64,000 nt of DNA from assembly GCA_947034895.1 (NCBI GenBank), contig OX344763.1, positions 6,698,501 to 6,762,500 of the forward strand, in the 5' to 3' direction. This document shows, one piece after another, positions 26,601-37,115 of the stretch (position 1 is the stretch's first letter; every line of letters begins with the position of its first letter). Both the position numbers and the translations under genes were made by a program. Source of the DNA: Rhytidiadelphus loreus (taxonomy: Eukaryota > Streptophyta > Bryopsida > Hypnales > Hylocomiaceae). The notes beneath the pieces were generated by a model. The model was not told the DNA's origin. It did no database searches and worked only from the letters and a program-made list of their open reading frames with translations.

Positions 26601-28018
26601 ATGTGATCTACAAGGTCACAATCATTGATCTTATCTTTCAACCAAAAAAGAATGTGTGCATGAGGGAGACCACGCTTTTCAAACTCAATAGTGTAACAAA
26701 AAACAATAGTTTCCCCCAAGATATTCTTCTTCGTAATCTCATCCATTATAGTTCTCAATTTGAATTCAAAAACACGCACAACTACATCTGGACGATCAGG
26801 AGGACTTTGACCCAGCTCAAATTCATTAAGAATCTCAGACCATATTGGATTACAAGTCATTGTAATGAATAAATCACGTTTTCCTAAAACTCTAACCAAG
26901 ACCATATTGTCTTGGAAGAGTTTTTGCATATATCGAGGAGATCTGATAAATGTTGCTGGTAAGACAATGCCACGTCCAATACGTGCTCCATTGTCTTCTT
27001 GTAAAGCGTCTACTACCCCTTGATAGCATTCTGCTTGAAGTTCAGCTTGATGCTGTCTAATGAAAAGCAAGTTTTCATGTTCTACACATAAATACTGATC
27101 CACTACGTATTGTTGAAATAGTCTTCTTGCCCTATGTAATACATTTGACTCAGGCCGCTTTTGAAGCAAATATTGGACAAATCACTTTAAAGTCACTCCA
27201 GTATTTGCTTTAAAAGTTGGTGACCACCCACATCGTCCATCTGGAAACAATAAAGGATAGGATAAAGCATCATAAGCTGGATGAGTTTCTTTTATTCATA
27301 ATAAATTTCCACCGTGTTGATGAAGAACGATATCTCTACCAAAATCCAAATGTTGTTCGTCAAAAACAACAGCGGCAACTTCTGGAACTATTGGTCGATT
27401 GTATCAACGGGGATGTTCACCAGAAGGAACTTCACCGGAGATACGAAGTTCTATATTATGTCCTCCTAAAAGAACATCACGTGAAGATTTGAAACCCTAA
27501 ACCAAAGCATTTATCGATCCTAAAACTTCTTGGATGATATTAACGGTTTTGTGTTGAAGATCATCGAAAATCTCCATGCGACAATTTGTTTGCAAACCAT
27601 CATCCAAAAAATAAATTTGTGCAAATTTTGCACCATCTTGTGATTCAGGCTCTAAACTTCCAATATGATGGCATAATTCTCCATTTACACGAAAAGTATA
27701 TACTCCTCTTCTTTCAGCTTGGTTAGATTGAAATTTACTAAGCATACTTGTAAACACAAAAGCTTGATTATACTTTCGAATGGATTTAAAGAACTCACGA
27801 GAATTAGGTGTCATGCCCATAAAAAACTCATTGAACATTGGATGGACAATGGGGTGATTAATGTGTTCACTGGCAGTTTTATCATTGTAACAACAAATGG
27901 TAGATTTTTCTTTTCTATAACGAAATGCTAAACATTCTGGACATTGAATGCACATAGATCCAACCTCCTAAACATTAACATCTACAAAGTCATCAATTGT
28001 AGTCAAAGCCGGAGCCAT
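23611..28018 (-). mobile_element. Helitron (3' end defined, 5' end not located)
   Basis: The 3' terminus lies at 23611 on the minus strand: the sequence ends CTAG followed by host T, and 10-12 bases upstream is a short GC hairpin (GCGTTGC, loop AAA, GCAAGCGC with one bulged base). A palindrome just before a CTRR end, with insertion at A/T, is the Helitron signature. The element encodes a RepHel protein. The 5' TC end should lie above 28018 but I could not identify it; candidates near 28320 do not show the A/TC junction. Confidence 0.8.
23974..28018 (-). pseudogene. Helitron RepHel (HUH Rep plus Pif1 helicase), inactivated
   Basis: RepHel nicks and rolls out Helitron DNA. Transcription order: start ATG at 28018, a Cys-rich zinc region (CIQCPEC, 27950), the Helitron-like N domain (LFITMTCNP near 26870; the HUH motif in RGLPHAHIL near 26665), the Rep tyrosine motif YLHKYIFKG (26250), then the Pif1 helicase (25260-23974) with MTINKSQGQ and, after a frameshift near 24110, HGQLYMALSRGRHP. 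The span is about 1,350 codons, normal for the family. It is dead: in-frame stops near 27968, 27495, 27405, 27285 and 27180, frameshifts near 26450-26560, 25700-25800 and 24110, and a Walker A reading GGMDKT in place of GGTGKT. The DEAxxxHR box is altered (DEACAGHR). Domain order and motifs are seen; enzymatic loss is inferred. Confidence 0.9.
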
Positions 28019-28935
28019 GGTCTAAAAAAAATGACAAATTTTAATTTTAAGTGTAGAATAAAATAACAATGACTAATCGTAAATTCTAAATTGAAAAAAA
28101 ATTGAAAAAAATATAATTTATTAAAAGATGATAATGATTTTATAATAAATCAAAGTCTTCAAAGATTAAAAAAAAGTACCACAAGTTAATGAATTTGATA
28201 ATCAATCTTAAAAAAAAATACAATAATTAAATATTTTAGTCTATAAATAAATGAATCAATAAGTCTAAATTAATTTACAAAAAAAGCCTTGCCATACCTG
28301 AATGTGTGCACCTAGTAAAAGGAGAATACCTATCCTAAACCTTGTGCAGGTTTTAGGAAGGTGGAATCACCCTTCTCCTTCTCCTTTTCACTACAAAGCT
28401 TTTAAAACAAAGAGTTTACAATTCTTTTTAATAAATTCTCGTGAATTTCAAGGTTGGACCACAAAATACATGATGGACAGGAAAAAATGGCAACCTGTAG
28501 GACAACCTGCAACAATTCAACTATGCTTTGTGAGGATCATCACTTTCCACAAATACAAGCTCAACAACACAAGAGAATCTTGACGGTGATCAATCCGACT
28601 TCATTCTCAACAAAAACGTCTAAAATTCAAAAGCACCTATTACAAAATACACCAAGCCCCCTCCTAGCAACACTGGAGTAGGAATACTTGGACATGCAAA
28701 CGAAAAATGTCCGTTTACACTACACAACCCACAAGAGGATTAAAAAACTTTACCTAAATAATTTACTGCAAGATAATGCTCCAATGCTTCAATGCTCCAA
28801 TCTCTTGAATGTCTCTAAACAAAAATATCAAAAATTTGTCACCACCATTAAGCTCACTTTACTATACAATCGACAAATTTGGTTGAATATAAACATTGCA
28901 AATACAAACACAACAAAGATGATGGCGGCAAGACT
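28019..28935. other. Non-coding, probably Helitron 5' region plus host DNA
   Basis: No recognisable gene. Short frames at 28302-28969 (+) lack domains and conserved composition. Confidence 0.4.
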
Positions 28936-28937
28936 CA

Positions 28938-29180
28938 ACCATAACTATTTCAAATTTGAATCAAATTAGGTTAAATTAGGTCAAATGAACCATAACTATT
29001 TCAAATTTGAATCAAATTAGGTAAATTAGGTTGAATTAGGTCAAAATAAACATAATTATTTCAAATTTGAATCAAATTAGGTTAAATTAGGTCAAAACTA
29101 CTTCAAATTTAATTCAATTTAGGTCAAATTATGCAAAACTACTTCAAATTTGATTCAATTTAGGCCAAGTTATTTAAATT
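28938..29180. repeat. Degenerate minisatellite, about 50-bp units
   Basis: Repeats of TTTCAAATTTGAATCAAA followed by TTAGGT-type words, four or five diverging units. AAATTTGAA words inside are near-palindromic. Confidence 0.75.
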
Positions 29181-29426
29181 AGGTTAAGTTTGAAGAAATT
29201 AATCATCAAAAAACATTTAAGACTTAAGTGAAACTACTTAAGTGAAACTATGAAAATTAGGTCAAATGTTTACAATTTGACTTAAATTGATGAAATTGTT
29301 CATTATAGAGTCAAATTAAGTTTAATTTTTTTCAATTAGGCTTCAAATACATGGAAAATAATTAAAGAAGCAAGAAATTCTTGAAAAACATTGAAATTTA
29401 TAGCCAAAAGAGCAAGAAATGTAATA

Positions 29427-30115
29427 CCTCTTTAATATCACTCTGTCAATCCTCCATAATATCACCTGTCAAGATTGGCTTCCATTGAAATTCTGTAAAT
29501 ATCACGCAGTCAAAAAATGTGATATTATAAAAGTCACTCTTCAAATTTCTTCATTTCAACTTGAAATTGTTTGAAGTTTGAACTCCAAACACATCAAAGT
29601 AATAGATCAAGACTCAAATTACTTTCAAATTGTTGAAATGAAGCTCAAACAAAGTTTAGTGTTGAAAACAACAATTCATTCTTGAAGTTCTTGAAGTCAA
29701 AATCTCAACAAAGCAATTGTGAACAAAGTTGTGTACCTTGAAGACATTCTTGAGTTCAATCCAATACTTGCACACCACCTCCACTTGATAAAGTTCTTGT
29801 CTCACAAACAATGATGACAAAAACTTTGCAATAAAGTTGAAATTTGTAAAAACTTTCAAAATGTATGCAATTTGCAAAAAAATGCTTCAATGTATCAAAT
29901 TTATCATGTCATTTGGTAATAGCAATCAAATAATAGTGTCACAAGAACATTCGAAGCTCAGACATTCACAAGAAATGTGTGAAATTTGGAGGCAAAAGAA
30001 GTGTTTTGTATCACACCTCTATAATATCACCCTGTCGCCCTCTATAATATCACCAATATAACGGCCAACAAATTTCTGTAATATCACTCATTGTAAAAAT
30101 GTCATATTATGGAAC
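29427..30115. repeat. Pair of about 100-bp direct repeats with ATAATATCAC words
   Basis: Segments at 29427-29533 and 30016-30115 each hold two CCTCTATAATATCACC-like words, a CCAACAAATTTCTGTAATATCAC-like middle, and an inverted GTGATATTAT word at the end. The style (CCTCTATAA words repeated directly and inverted) resembles termini of plant pogo/Tigger elements such as Emigrant, but no TA duplication or transposase is seen. The 480 bp between them has no recognised gene. Confidence 0.4.
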
Positions 30116-30540
30116 AGCTTGTGATTTTAGTAGTATGATTGCTTTATTTTCAAAATTTTAAATTTTAATTATTTATGATCATCAGATCAAAATTGGTAAT
30201 CAAATGTTTAGGGTACACAAGCTCCCTAACTGTTGAATAAAGCACAAACCATGTGGGAACTGCTCCTCAATAACAAATAATTTGTATAGTTCCAAACCAA
30301 AACTACCATAAAAAGAATTATTTTCTTTTAATGTTGAAGTTTTATCTTTAAGCACATGATGTTTGCAAACGTTACGTGGGTGGATTAAAGTATGTTTGTA
30401 CTTCATGTTAAAGAGTGTGGTTATTGAGGGTCTTAAGAATGAATTTAGACCTACTTGAAGACCAGATTCACATTGCAAACATCATCCCTAACACTAAGTG
30501 GATTAGCTTGAGTACGGGTGGTTCTAAAGGCCTGAATACT
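30116..30540. other. Non-coding, nothing recognised
   Basis: A minus-strand frame at 30200-30478 has no recognisable domain. Confidence 0.4.
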
Positions 30541-30664
30541 AGTCAATGAGCTCTCCCAGTGGTAGTCGACGAGCTCTTCTAGTGGTAGTTGACGAGCTCT
30601 TCTAGTGGTAGTCGACAAGCTCTCCTAGTGGTAGTCGACGAGCTCTCCTAGTGGTAGTCAACTA
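30541..30664. repeat. 23-bp minisatellite, about five units
   Basis: The unit reads like GTCGACGAGCTC followed by TTCTAGTGGTA, with one- or two-base differences among copies. No spacers intervene, so it is not a CRISPR array. Confidence 0.9.
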
Positions 30665-30867
30665 GCTAGCCAAAATTTCATTGGATGTCCTTCATTTTCT
30701 TCCAATGGCCAATCTAGATTGCTTTCCACTACCACTACGGTTTTGCTTTACATGTGCGTTTGAGCATTTTTCACTCATCTTTGTCTACACGCTCGTACTT
30801 ATACTCAAGTGCTCAAGTGATTCTTTGTGCAAACTACTAGTGGCATTTCTTATTTCAATTTATTTTT

Positions 30868-31200
30868 GAAGCATTCTTATGTGGTGAAATTGAATTCATT
30901 TTTGTTTTAATTGACTTTTATAGTTTCACTTTCTAGTAGGGTTTTATAGCTCTTCATCAAAGTTCATGTTTGTTAAAAATGTTAAGCATTCCTATGTAGT
31001 GAAATTGAATTAAGTTTAGGGTTTATTGACTTTCTTAGTTTTGCTTACTAGTAGGATTTCATAGCTCTTCATCAAATTTTGTGTATGTTAGGAATGCCAA
31101 GTGTTACTATGTAGTGAAATTGAATTGAATTTTGTTGTAATCATTTTTGTACTTTCCCTTACTAGTATAGTTTTATAGCTCTTCATTGAATTTAGTATAT
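30868..31200. repeat. Three tandem about 112-bp units
   Basis: Each unit carries ATGTAGTGAAATTGAATT, TTACTAGTAGG and TTTATAGCTCTTCATC phrases (with variants). The array ends about 120 bp upstream of the zinc-ribbon ORF start. Confidence 0.75.
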
Positions 31201-31322
31201 GCAAGGAAATTTGCAAAGCATAATTCAAAGATGTACATGATTCAATGAAGTTCAATGTTTAGGATAATGCTTGAAATGGAAAAAAGGTGTGATATATGTT
31301 TTTGTGTTTTCTTTTATCAGCA

Positions 31323-32150
31323 ATGGCTTTTTGTGATGAATGTGGATCCAAGTACTTGAAGGCATCATCAAAATGGTGTAGCGAGTGTAGAGCCTCTAGA
31401 GAAATGGAAGTTCATGAGGTTGAAGAGGAAGTTGCCGTTGCAAATGTTGCAGGGAACGACTTGTAAGGAATTGCAGAGGACTCTTTCGAGGACTCTCCAG
31501 TTTCACATCTTTGGTATTTGCCACAATTTCCAACTACAATACTCTATGATAGAGTGTATGGACAAAGGGGAAAGGGTCTTCCTCATGATATTACTTGGGG
31601 GAAGAGCTTCTTGAAGCAACACCATTGCTTCAAGAACCAACACAAGAAACTACTCAAAAATCAAGAAATTGTTTGGAGTTGGTTTTTGCCAGGTACGAAT
31701 GCTTTTGTTGACAATTTCTTGAAGTCTCCGTCACTACGTTGGAACCCTAAGTTCTTGAAAAAATTACGGTCCTACTATCGTGAAATGCGCAAATTTGGTG
31801 ATATTGATGAGAGAATCATAGACATCAAGTTCCCTAGTGACGGTACTAAGCTTTGTTGGAGAGGAAGTGACATTCTAAAATATGTTTTTGAGATTAAACA
31901 CTACCGAAAGAGTTCTAAAAGCATCCTTAGAGGTTCCAAAGTGGCAACGGAAGAACACAATGAAGAAACTCTAGCCATTATGCCTGCATTAACTTCATCT
32001 GCACCAATTGAAGAAGGAGCATCTTCACAAGAAGTTCTACCCCTTCTACCTTCCAATCCAGACCTAGAAGTGATTTCACAGGGAAAAGGTGCTTCACGGA
32101 GTAAGAAACCTCAAAAAAGACAATGTCCTACCAAGTTCAATGATTCATAG
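31323..32150 (+). pseudogene. Zinc-ribbon protein ORF with a single in-frame stop
   Basis: From ATG 31323 the first 23 residues hold two CxxC knuckles, CDEC and CSEC, spaced as in a zinc ribbon. An acidic stretch follows, then TAA at 31464-31466. The same frame then continues open for 228 codons to TAG at 32148-32150. The second part is rich in aromatic and basic residues (WSWFLPG, RWNPKFLKKL, WRGSD) and ends in a Ser/Pro and Lys-rich tail. An acceptor-like AG precedes the start. A 14-nt intron at the stop is implausible, so this looks like a recent single-base inactivation, readthrough, or a two-exon arrangement I cannot see. I do not recognise the family; a DNA-binding or transposon-derived origin is possible. 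Confidence 0.45.
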
Positions 32151-32823
32151 AGTTGGTGTCTATGATTTTGGTGAGTACTCTACATTGTTTTCAAATTATG
32201 ACATCATTATTTTATTTGTATTAAAGCATACCATCTTATTGTTTTGGAGTTAGTATGTAGTTAGTGACTACTTCTTATCCTTCAATTGGATTGGCATTTA
32301 GATTTTACTAATCCTTATATAAACTTGAAGGTCTACAAGGCTTGAAGTTCAACTTTTAGTGACTATAGTTTTTAAGTCAACAAGTCAAATCTTTTCTATG
32401 AATTTGTATTGAAAATCCAAAGAAGTTACTTTCATGTATTGAGATTTTTCAATGTCTCTTGAGCAATGTAGGGTAGATGATAATCAAAAACTGTGAGCTT
32501 TCCCATTTCTCTTCTCTACCAAGAAAGTGAAGGCCTTAGGAATGCTCTTTCAGCCCTTGAAGGAGGTTTCTCAAGAAATGGTTGCTAGTTTTCAAGACCG
32601 CAAGTTCTTGATAAATATAAGCTTAGTATACGTACTATTAATTCATTTTCAATATTGGCTTTTGTTGGAGGAAGGTTGGTAAATGAATTCTTGTGATGAT
32701 ACCAACTAAAAGTGCATTCACTCACTTTTGGAATAAACTTTTTGGCTTTCTATGGACAAGTTGCTTTTTGTGGATGAAAATTCTTCTTTGTGGACTACAT
32801 AAAGCTTCTATGGATTTGAAAGG

Positions 32824-33811
32824 GTGGACGAAGTTGTTCATTGTAAAGCCTACATTGCTGAGCTACTTACTATGGAAACTTTGACTGAGCACGGATGGAT
32901 TAGTGTCCATAGGAAAGCTTTGGCCCTGATAACGCCTGAAGTGGATAGGGTTAGGGCTCAGACAGCGTTTGTGAAGCTAGGAGTCGGGAAGGAGAACATT
33001 CACCGGAACTTACCTAATTCAATTTCTTTGGACTTGAATGGCCCGAGCACTCTTGGAATTCTACCTGGACTTGTAAATGAGGTAGTTACGGGATTCAAAG
33101 ATGAGGCAAAACCAGCATCATTGAAAGCAATGCATCATTTCCCTTTCGAAGAAAACAAAAGAAAAAGCAAAGATTTGGATGGGTTATTTGAAGGTAAATT
33201 AGATCAGCATGATCTCTTCGGTACGCACCAATAGTCCTTCTTTTTTGGAGCAATTTCCATATTTTCAGTTTGTGATCAAGTGGATGATTTGGATTGGTTA
33301 GATTAAAACTAATTTTTAAATACTCACTTCCCGGTACTGTAGTAGTAGTGGAACAACAAAGGTTCTTCAATTCTCGTTTCAGCTTGTAGCTTGGTGAAGT
33401 AACGGGGTGAATTGTTCTTCAATTCTCGTTTTAGCTTGTAGCTTGGTGAAGTAACGGGGTGAATTTTTCTTCAATTCTCGTTTCAGCTTGTAGCTTGGTG
33501 AAGTAACGGGGTGAATTTTTGCAGAAACCCATGTCCCAATGGCCGGAAAAAAATCCAAAACCCTAGATTCTTTGGCAAAGTCTCCGTTCAAATTTGTGGA
33601 GTCTATTAGGAAGAAAGTAGAGAGGGAGAACCTACAAGGAACAATGTGTAAATTGTGCACCAAATTTTATGATGTTGTGAGCACTAGCTATGCTCAAGGC
33701 ATGGTGGAATCTCGGTGCAATCACCTTGAGAATTCTCGTCATCGGTTTCGCGATTTGCCTCCTGAAACTCCCGAAGGCTTTTGGAACATTGGATTTGACA
33801 CTGAGCCATGA
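32824..33811 (+). CDS. COM1: COM1/SAE2/CtIP-like DNA-end resection factor, 3' exons
   Basis: COM1 (plant CtIP/Sae2) stimulates MRE11 nuclease to resect double-strand breaks, notably in meiosis. The last exon, 33525-33811, encodes the C-terminal Sae2/CtIP domain: FKFVESIRKK, the zinc-type CKLC with FYDVV, a Cys/His pair (CNHLE), SRHRFRDLPPETPEGFW, and IGF at the end. These are the most conserved residues of the family, and the exon has no stop before TGA at 33809-33811. The preceding exon (32824 or slightly upstream, to 33193) joins in phase across a GT..AG intron (G at 33193 plus AA at 33525 gives Glu). That exon is variable sequence and is assigned by phase only. N-terminal coiled-coil exons were not identified upstream, so the gene is partial or its 5' exons are too diverged to see. 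Last exon confidence 0.9; upstream exon about 0.5. Confidence 0.75.
33363..33518 (+). repeat. Three 52-bp tandem repeats in the last COM1 intron
   Basis: Three near-identical units start at 33363, 33415 and 33467. Each contains TTTCAG or TTTTAG, and the genuine acceptor TTTTTGCAG (ending 33524) follows the third unit directly. Each unit thus brings a potential alternative acceptor. Confidence 0.9.
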
Positions 33812-34103
33812 CTTCACTTAGTAGTTGTAGGTTACTTGTAGCTTATATCGTCCATGACATCGTACGTGACAGCTTGTGGTCATTAGCCCTATACCCTTCT
33901 TCTGTCAAATTTTGAGGCAATCAATCCTCTTCATTTCACGCTTTGGTGAGAAGTTCACACTTTGACCTAAATTTAACCTCAGTGTATGATTGGGGCTTGA
34001 AGCAACATTTTTGATTGTTCACTTGTTCGTATTTTAATGTGCTTGATTCTCTGTGTAGTCACTTTTGAGACGATGATTGTCATATGGTAAACTAGTGAGG
34101 CAG

Positions 34104-34347
34104 GAGGTATTCAAGGTGGATGAGGCTGTGGCGAATGAATCCATGTTTGTCAAGGACATGATCCAAGCTCAGGTCTTTAAACGTGTCGAGCAAAGTTTTG
34201 ATTATAGTAATCAAGTATTGCAAGTATCACGTCATAAATCGAAACGTTTGTGAGGACAAGTTTGCAACTGTCGTGACTACGAAATGGGATGTCGACTTTG
34301 TGTCAAAGTTCGACCAGGAGACTTTGTTCGGTTTGATGGTGGTATGA
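34104..34347 (+). pseudogene. SKP1-like (SCF adaptor) fragment
   Basis: SKP1 links F-box proteins to cullin 1. The first frame reads EVFKVDEAVANESMFVKDMI, the core of the SKP1 BTB/POZ-like fold. A frameshift near 34175 moves to a second frame with KVLIIVIKYCKYHV, the KVIEYCKxHV motif, then WDVDFVSKFDQETLFGLM, the WDxxFxKxDxxTLFxL motif that precedes the F-box-binding helices. A stop then follows, so the C-terminal third is missing. The frameshift and truncation make it a pseudogene fragment. It sits on the same strand as the fragments that follow. Confidence 0.85.
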
Positions 34348-34707
34348 CACTTCTGCCGATTGGGATATGCTCAATTTATTTATTCTAGATTAGGGTTTCT
34401 GAAATTTTCAAGATCGGGTTCCGGTTGGATAATTCACAGCCCTCGATGTATGAGCAGATTTGGCAACTAGTAGAAGGGCTAGCAAAGCGTTTTGAGTGGC
34501 AAAGAGTGATGGAGGGTGCCAAAATTATTGGGCATTGAAAACATTGTCGTTGAACGCATGCCGCATCAGGTACCACTATCTTCACGAGCAGGTTCCATCA
34601 TTGGCTGTTTTTTGTTCCTGTTACTTTGTGATTCAGCATTTTGAACGTAGAGTTTATTATCATGTGCTCTAAAGTGATTAATCTAGATATCTTTTTTTTA
34701 TTTGCAG

Positions 34708-35862
34708 CGAAACATATATTGGTTGAATAAAGGCTCGAGTATCGAGCTATCATGTACCTTGAAGGATTCTGAGTTTGGATCAGACAGCTTGATTGTTACT
34801 ATTGTAAAAGGTTTGATTACCTACCCTCTATGTTGTCAATGGTAGTTGCTTAGACTCCCACAACACCTGAAAGGTGCATATGCTTGTCGGAGAGATTTGT
34901 GTTGCGAATCTTTGTTATTCACAGTGTTTCAAATCATCAACGCTATACATTGAGGTTGGTGACCAGGCTTGCTGTTAATTTAATTCGTTGTCTGACACCC
35001 TATGTCTTTGGCCTTGATCATAATAATCGTTCATTTACTTATCTAAATTTAATAATCCTTCTTTTCTGTTTTGATAAGGTATGAGCACTAAGGTTTCAGT
35101 TATACTCTTGATTCTGCTATTCAGACATTTAATTCTTCTCTTGTGTTGAGGTTTGTTCGCACAAATTTGGGACGTTGCTATGAAGGAGATAATGTGATGG
35201 AATCCCTTATGTAAGTGCAATGCTGATAACAATGTAATGGAACCTCTTATGTAATTGAAGATGGATTTCAGGATTGAAAGGTGACCCTGAAAATCCTAAT
35301 TCGGCGTTGAGGTGGAAACGTGTAAATGGTGTGTATACGTTCAAGACAAATGCAAAGGCTCTTAGAGAGATTTAGCTTGAAACGTTTTCTAGTTCAATGG
35401 TACTAGTTGTCGGTTCAGGGAATTTTTGACATTAGGATCCTTTTTATCTGAATTTCAGTCTTTTAAGTGCATAAATCTATGAATGATTCGGATCTATTAA
35501 TGCTTTCAAGATGTTCATCACATTGATGTGCAAACAAGGGATCATTGAGTTTGAAGGTGGAGGAGGACGATGATTATTGCATCGTTTTTGGCAATTTGAA
35601 CAATCGCAAGATGACCGTGAGTAATACATTCATGTACTCTTTACTGAAGGGTAATTCGTAGGATGTTTACAGAGGTAGAAAATAGAGGTCATTGTCATTG
35701 TCCATTATTTTTTTGAGTGGTTTCTCTGCTTATGCTTTTGACAGCCTATATCTTAGTTAAAATTATTTCACAACAAAAATGTACATTGCAGGTACACATG
35801 GCTGGATGATTGAGATGGGGTTCGCAAAGGCAGAACTCCTCCTGAGTCCTAATCCTCCACAG
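34708..35862 (+). pseudogene. APD1-4-like RING E3 ligase ectodomain fragment
   Basis: Four short exon-like pieces are bounded by AG or GT: 34708-34810 (NIYWLNKGSSIELSC, then SDSLIVTIVKG), 35272-35371 (LKGDPENPNSALRWKR, then GVYTF), about 35548-35616 (EEDDDYCIVFGNLNNRKMT) and 35792-35862 (GFAKAELLLSPNPP). Together they match, in order, the conserved ectodomain of the plant ABERRANT POLLEN DEVELOPMENT family (YYLNKG, the TLSW block, YYIAVGNLN, then a VLSSPGP-like segment). The membrane segments and the RING domain do not appear before the germin fragment begins 75 bp later. I call it a truncated copy. Identification is from memory of the family pattern. Confidence 0.6.
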
Positions 35863-35937
35863 TAGTTCAATCGACCCCAAAACCTGTATGTATATGAGTC
35901 GCAACTAAAGGCCAGTGGGAGGGAGAGAGTGGGGGTT

Positions 35938-36093
35938 AGATGGAAAACCTACTGCGTTGCCAACTTAAAAAGCTTGTTCGTCTTCAATGGCCTGGCCTAC
36001 AAGTCTCCATCGTTGTTGAAGGCCTCAGACTTCACTTTCACGATGTTTCGCGCCGATTCCAACACCAACAACCCATTGTGCGTTCTATTTTGA
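35938..36093 (+). pseudogene. Germin-like protein, N-terminal half
   Basis: Germin-like proteins are secreted cupins. This frame reads YCVANL, FNGLAYK, ASDFTF and TNNPLC, the order of the mature germin N-terminus (CVADL, VNGFPCK, ADDFxF, GNTxNPLG), then stops at 36091. The second conserved cysteine (NGxxCK) is replaced by Tyr. The expected continuation lies 1.4 kb downstream at 37520, after a P450 fragment and a CACTA MITE. No signal peptide is seen before it. Confidence 0.75.
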
Positions 36094-36288
36094 GGTATAG
36101 AGGGAATTGTGAGACTCGATCATACGGAACCACACATGCAAACCTGTATGAGAGATTGTCTTGAATTGGTTCCATGGCTTGTTGTATAATATTAAGATGA
36201 ATTGTTTAGAGCGCAGTTTTTGGTTTAGCAATTGGATTTGAAATACTGTGGAGCTCAGAGTCATGTCGTTTATGTTTCTGCCTAAGTG

Positions 36289-36665
36289 CTAGGATCTAGT
36301 CCCTGCGTGGTGATTTCAAGCGCGGCAACAGCCAAGGAAATGACACGGTCGTCCAACGACACCAACTTCTCCAATCGCCCGAAAACCATGATACTCATAG
36401 TCATGTCCGACAACTACCAAACGCTCAAGTTCGCCCCGCACGGTCCCTACTAGCGGCAGCTGCGTAAGTTCAGCAGTAGCCAGCTCTTTTCGCCCCTACG
36501 TCACGCCTCCTACCAAGATGCTCGCGAATAGGAACTTCACAACATGATGATGGTGCTGGAGCAACATGCGGACAAGGGAGAAGCCATCGATTTGAAATCC
36601 TGGCTTTTCGAACTCAACGCCAACGTCATGACTCGAATGCTAATCAACAAAAGGTTCGTAAACTT
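36289..36665 (+). pseudogene. Cytochrome P450 N-terminal fragment
   Basis: The frame contains the plant A-type P450 pattern: LGSSPCVVISSAATAKE, then TNFSNRP, then FAPHGPY-stop-RQLRKF (family FAPYGxYWRQxRK, the C-helix tryptophan converted to TAG at 36451-36453), LFSPLR, and a second TAG at 36529-36531 inside the REEEL-like segment. It ends at MTRMLINKR before a donor-like GT. The heme-binding part is absent. It lies between the two germin halves. Confidence 0.8.
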
Positions 36666-36960
36666 GAACCTCCGCCTCTTACCCTGCTTGTTCATCAAAA
36701 CATTACATATCAGCATTGTCATTTGCTTCTTTCCTGAATGCTCAAACAAATTCTATTATTAAGAATGTTTGTGGAACCAATTTCTTTTACTAAAACATAA
36801 GGTTAAATTAGAGTAAAGCGTTCATGGAAGATCCTGGGGTAATAGATTTTGAAGTCAGTGCCAACGTCATGACCGGGATGCTAATCAACAAAAAGGTTCG
36901 CAAACTCTGACCTCCGACTCTGATCTTACTTGGTCATTGCTGACATACCAGCTCTATCAT
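36565..36960. repeat. Partial tandem duplication of the P450 fragment
   Basis: The segment 36590-36745 (AACGCCAACGTCATGAC, CTAATCAACAAAA, GTTCGTAAAC, CATTTGCTTCTTTCCTGAA) recurs in diverged form at 36835-36980. The repeat extends into the DNA downstream of the exon, so duplication followed insertion of the exon/intron junction. Confidence 0.7.
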
Positions 36961-37115
36961 TTGCTTTGTTCCTGAAATTTCTGAAAAAACTGCTCCTTCA
37001 AAGTGCCTAGAGGCTGAGGCCAGCCCTACGTTTTAGTAGAACTTCAAGTTGAATTGCAGTAAAGAGCTCATGAAAGATCCTTGAACCAATCCATGGTCGC
37101 ACAGCAGCGTCACTC

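Noticed and set aside
28300..28330. Helitron 5' end
   Set aside because: The minus strand reads ATTCTCCTTTTACTAGG, which looks like a Helitron start but lacks the A followed by TC junction.
30541..30664. CRISPR-like regular repeat
   Set aside because: Units are contiguous without spacers and the genome is eukaryotic; it is a minisatellite.
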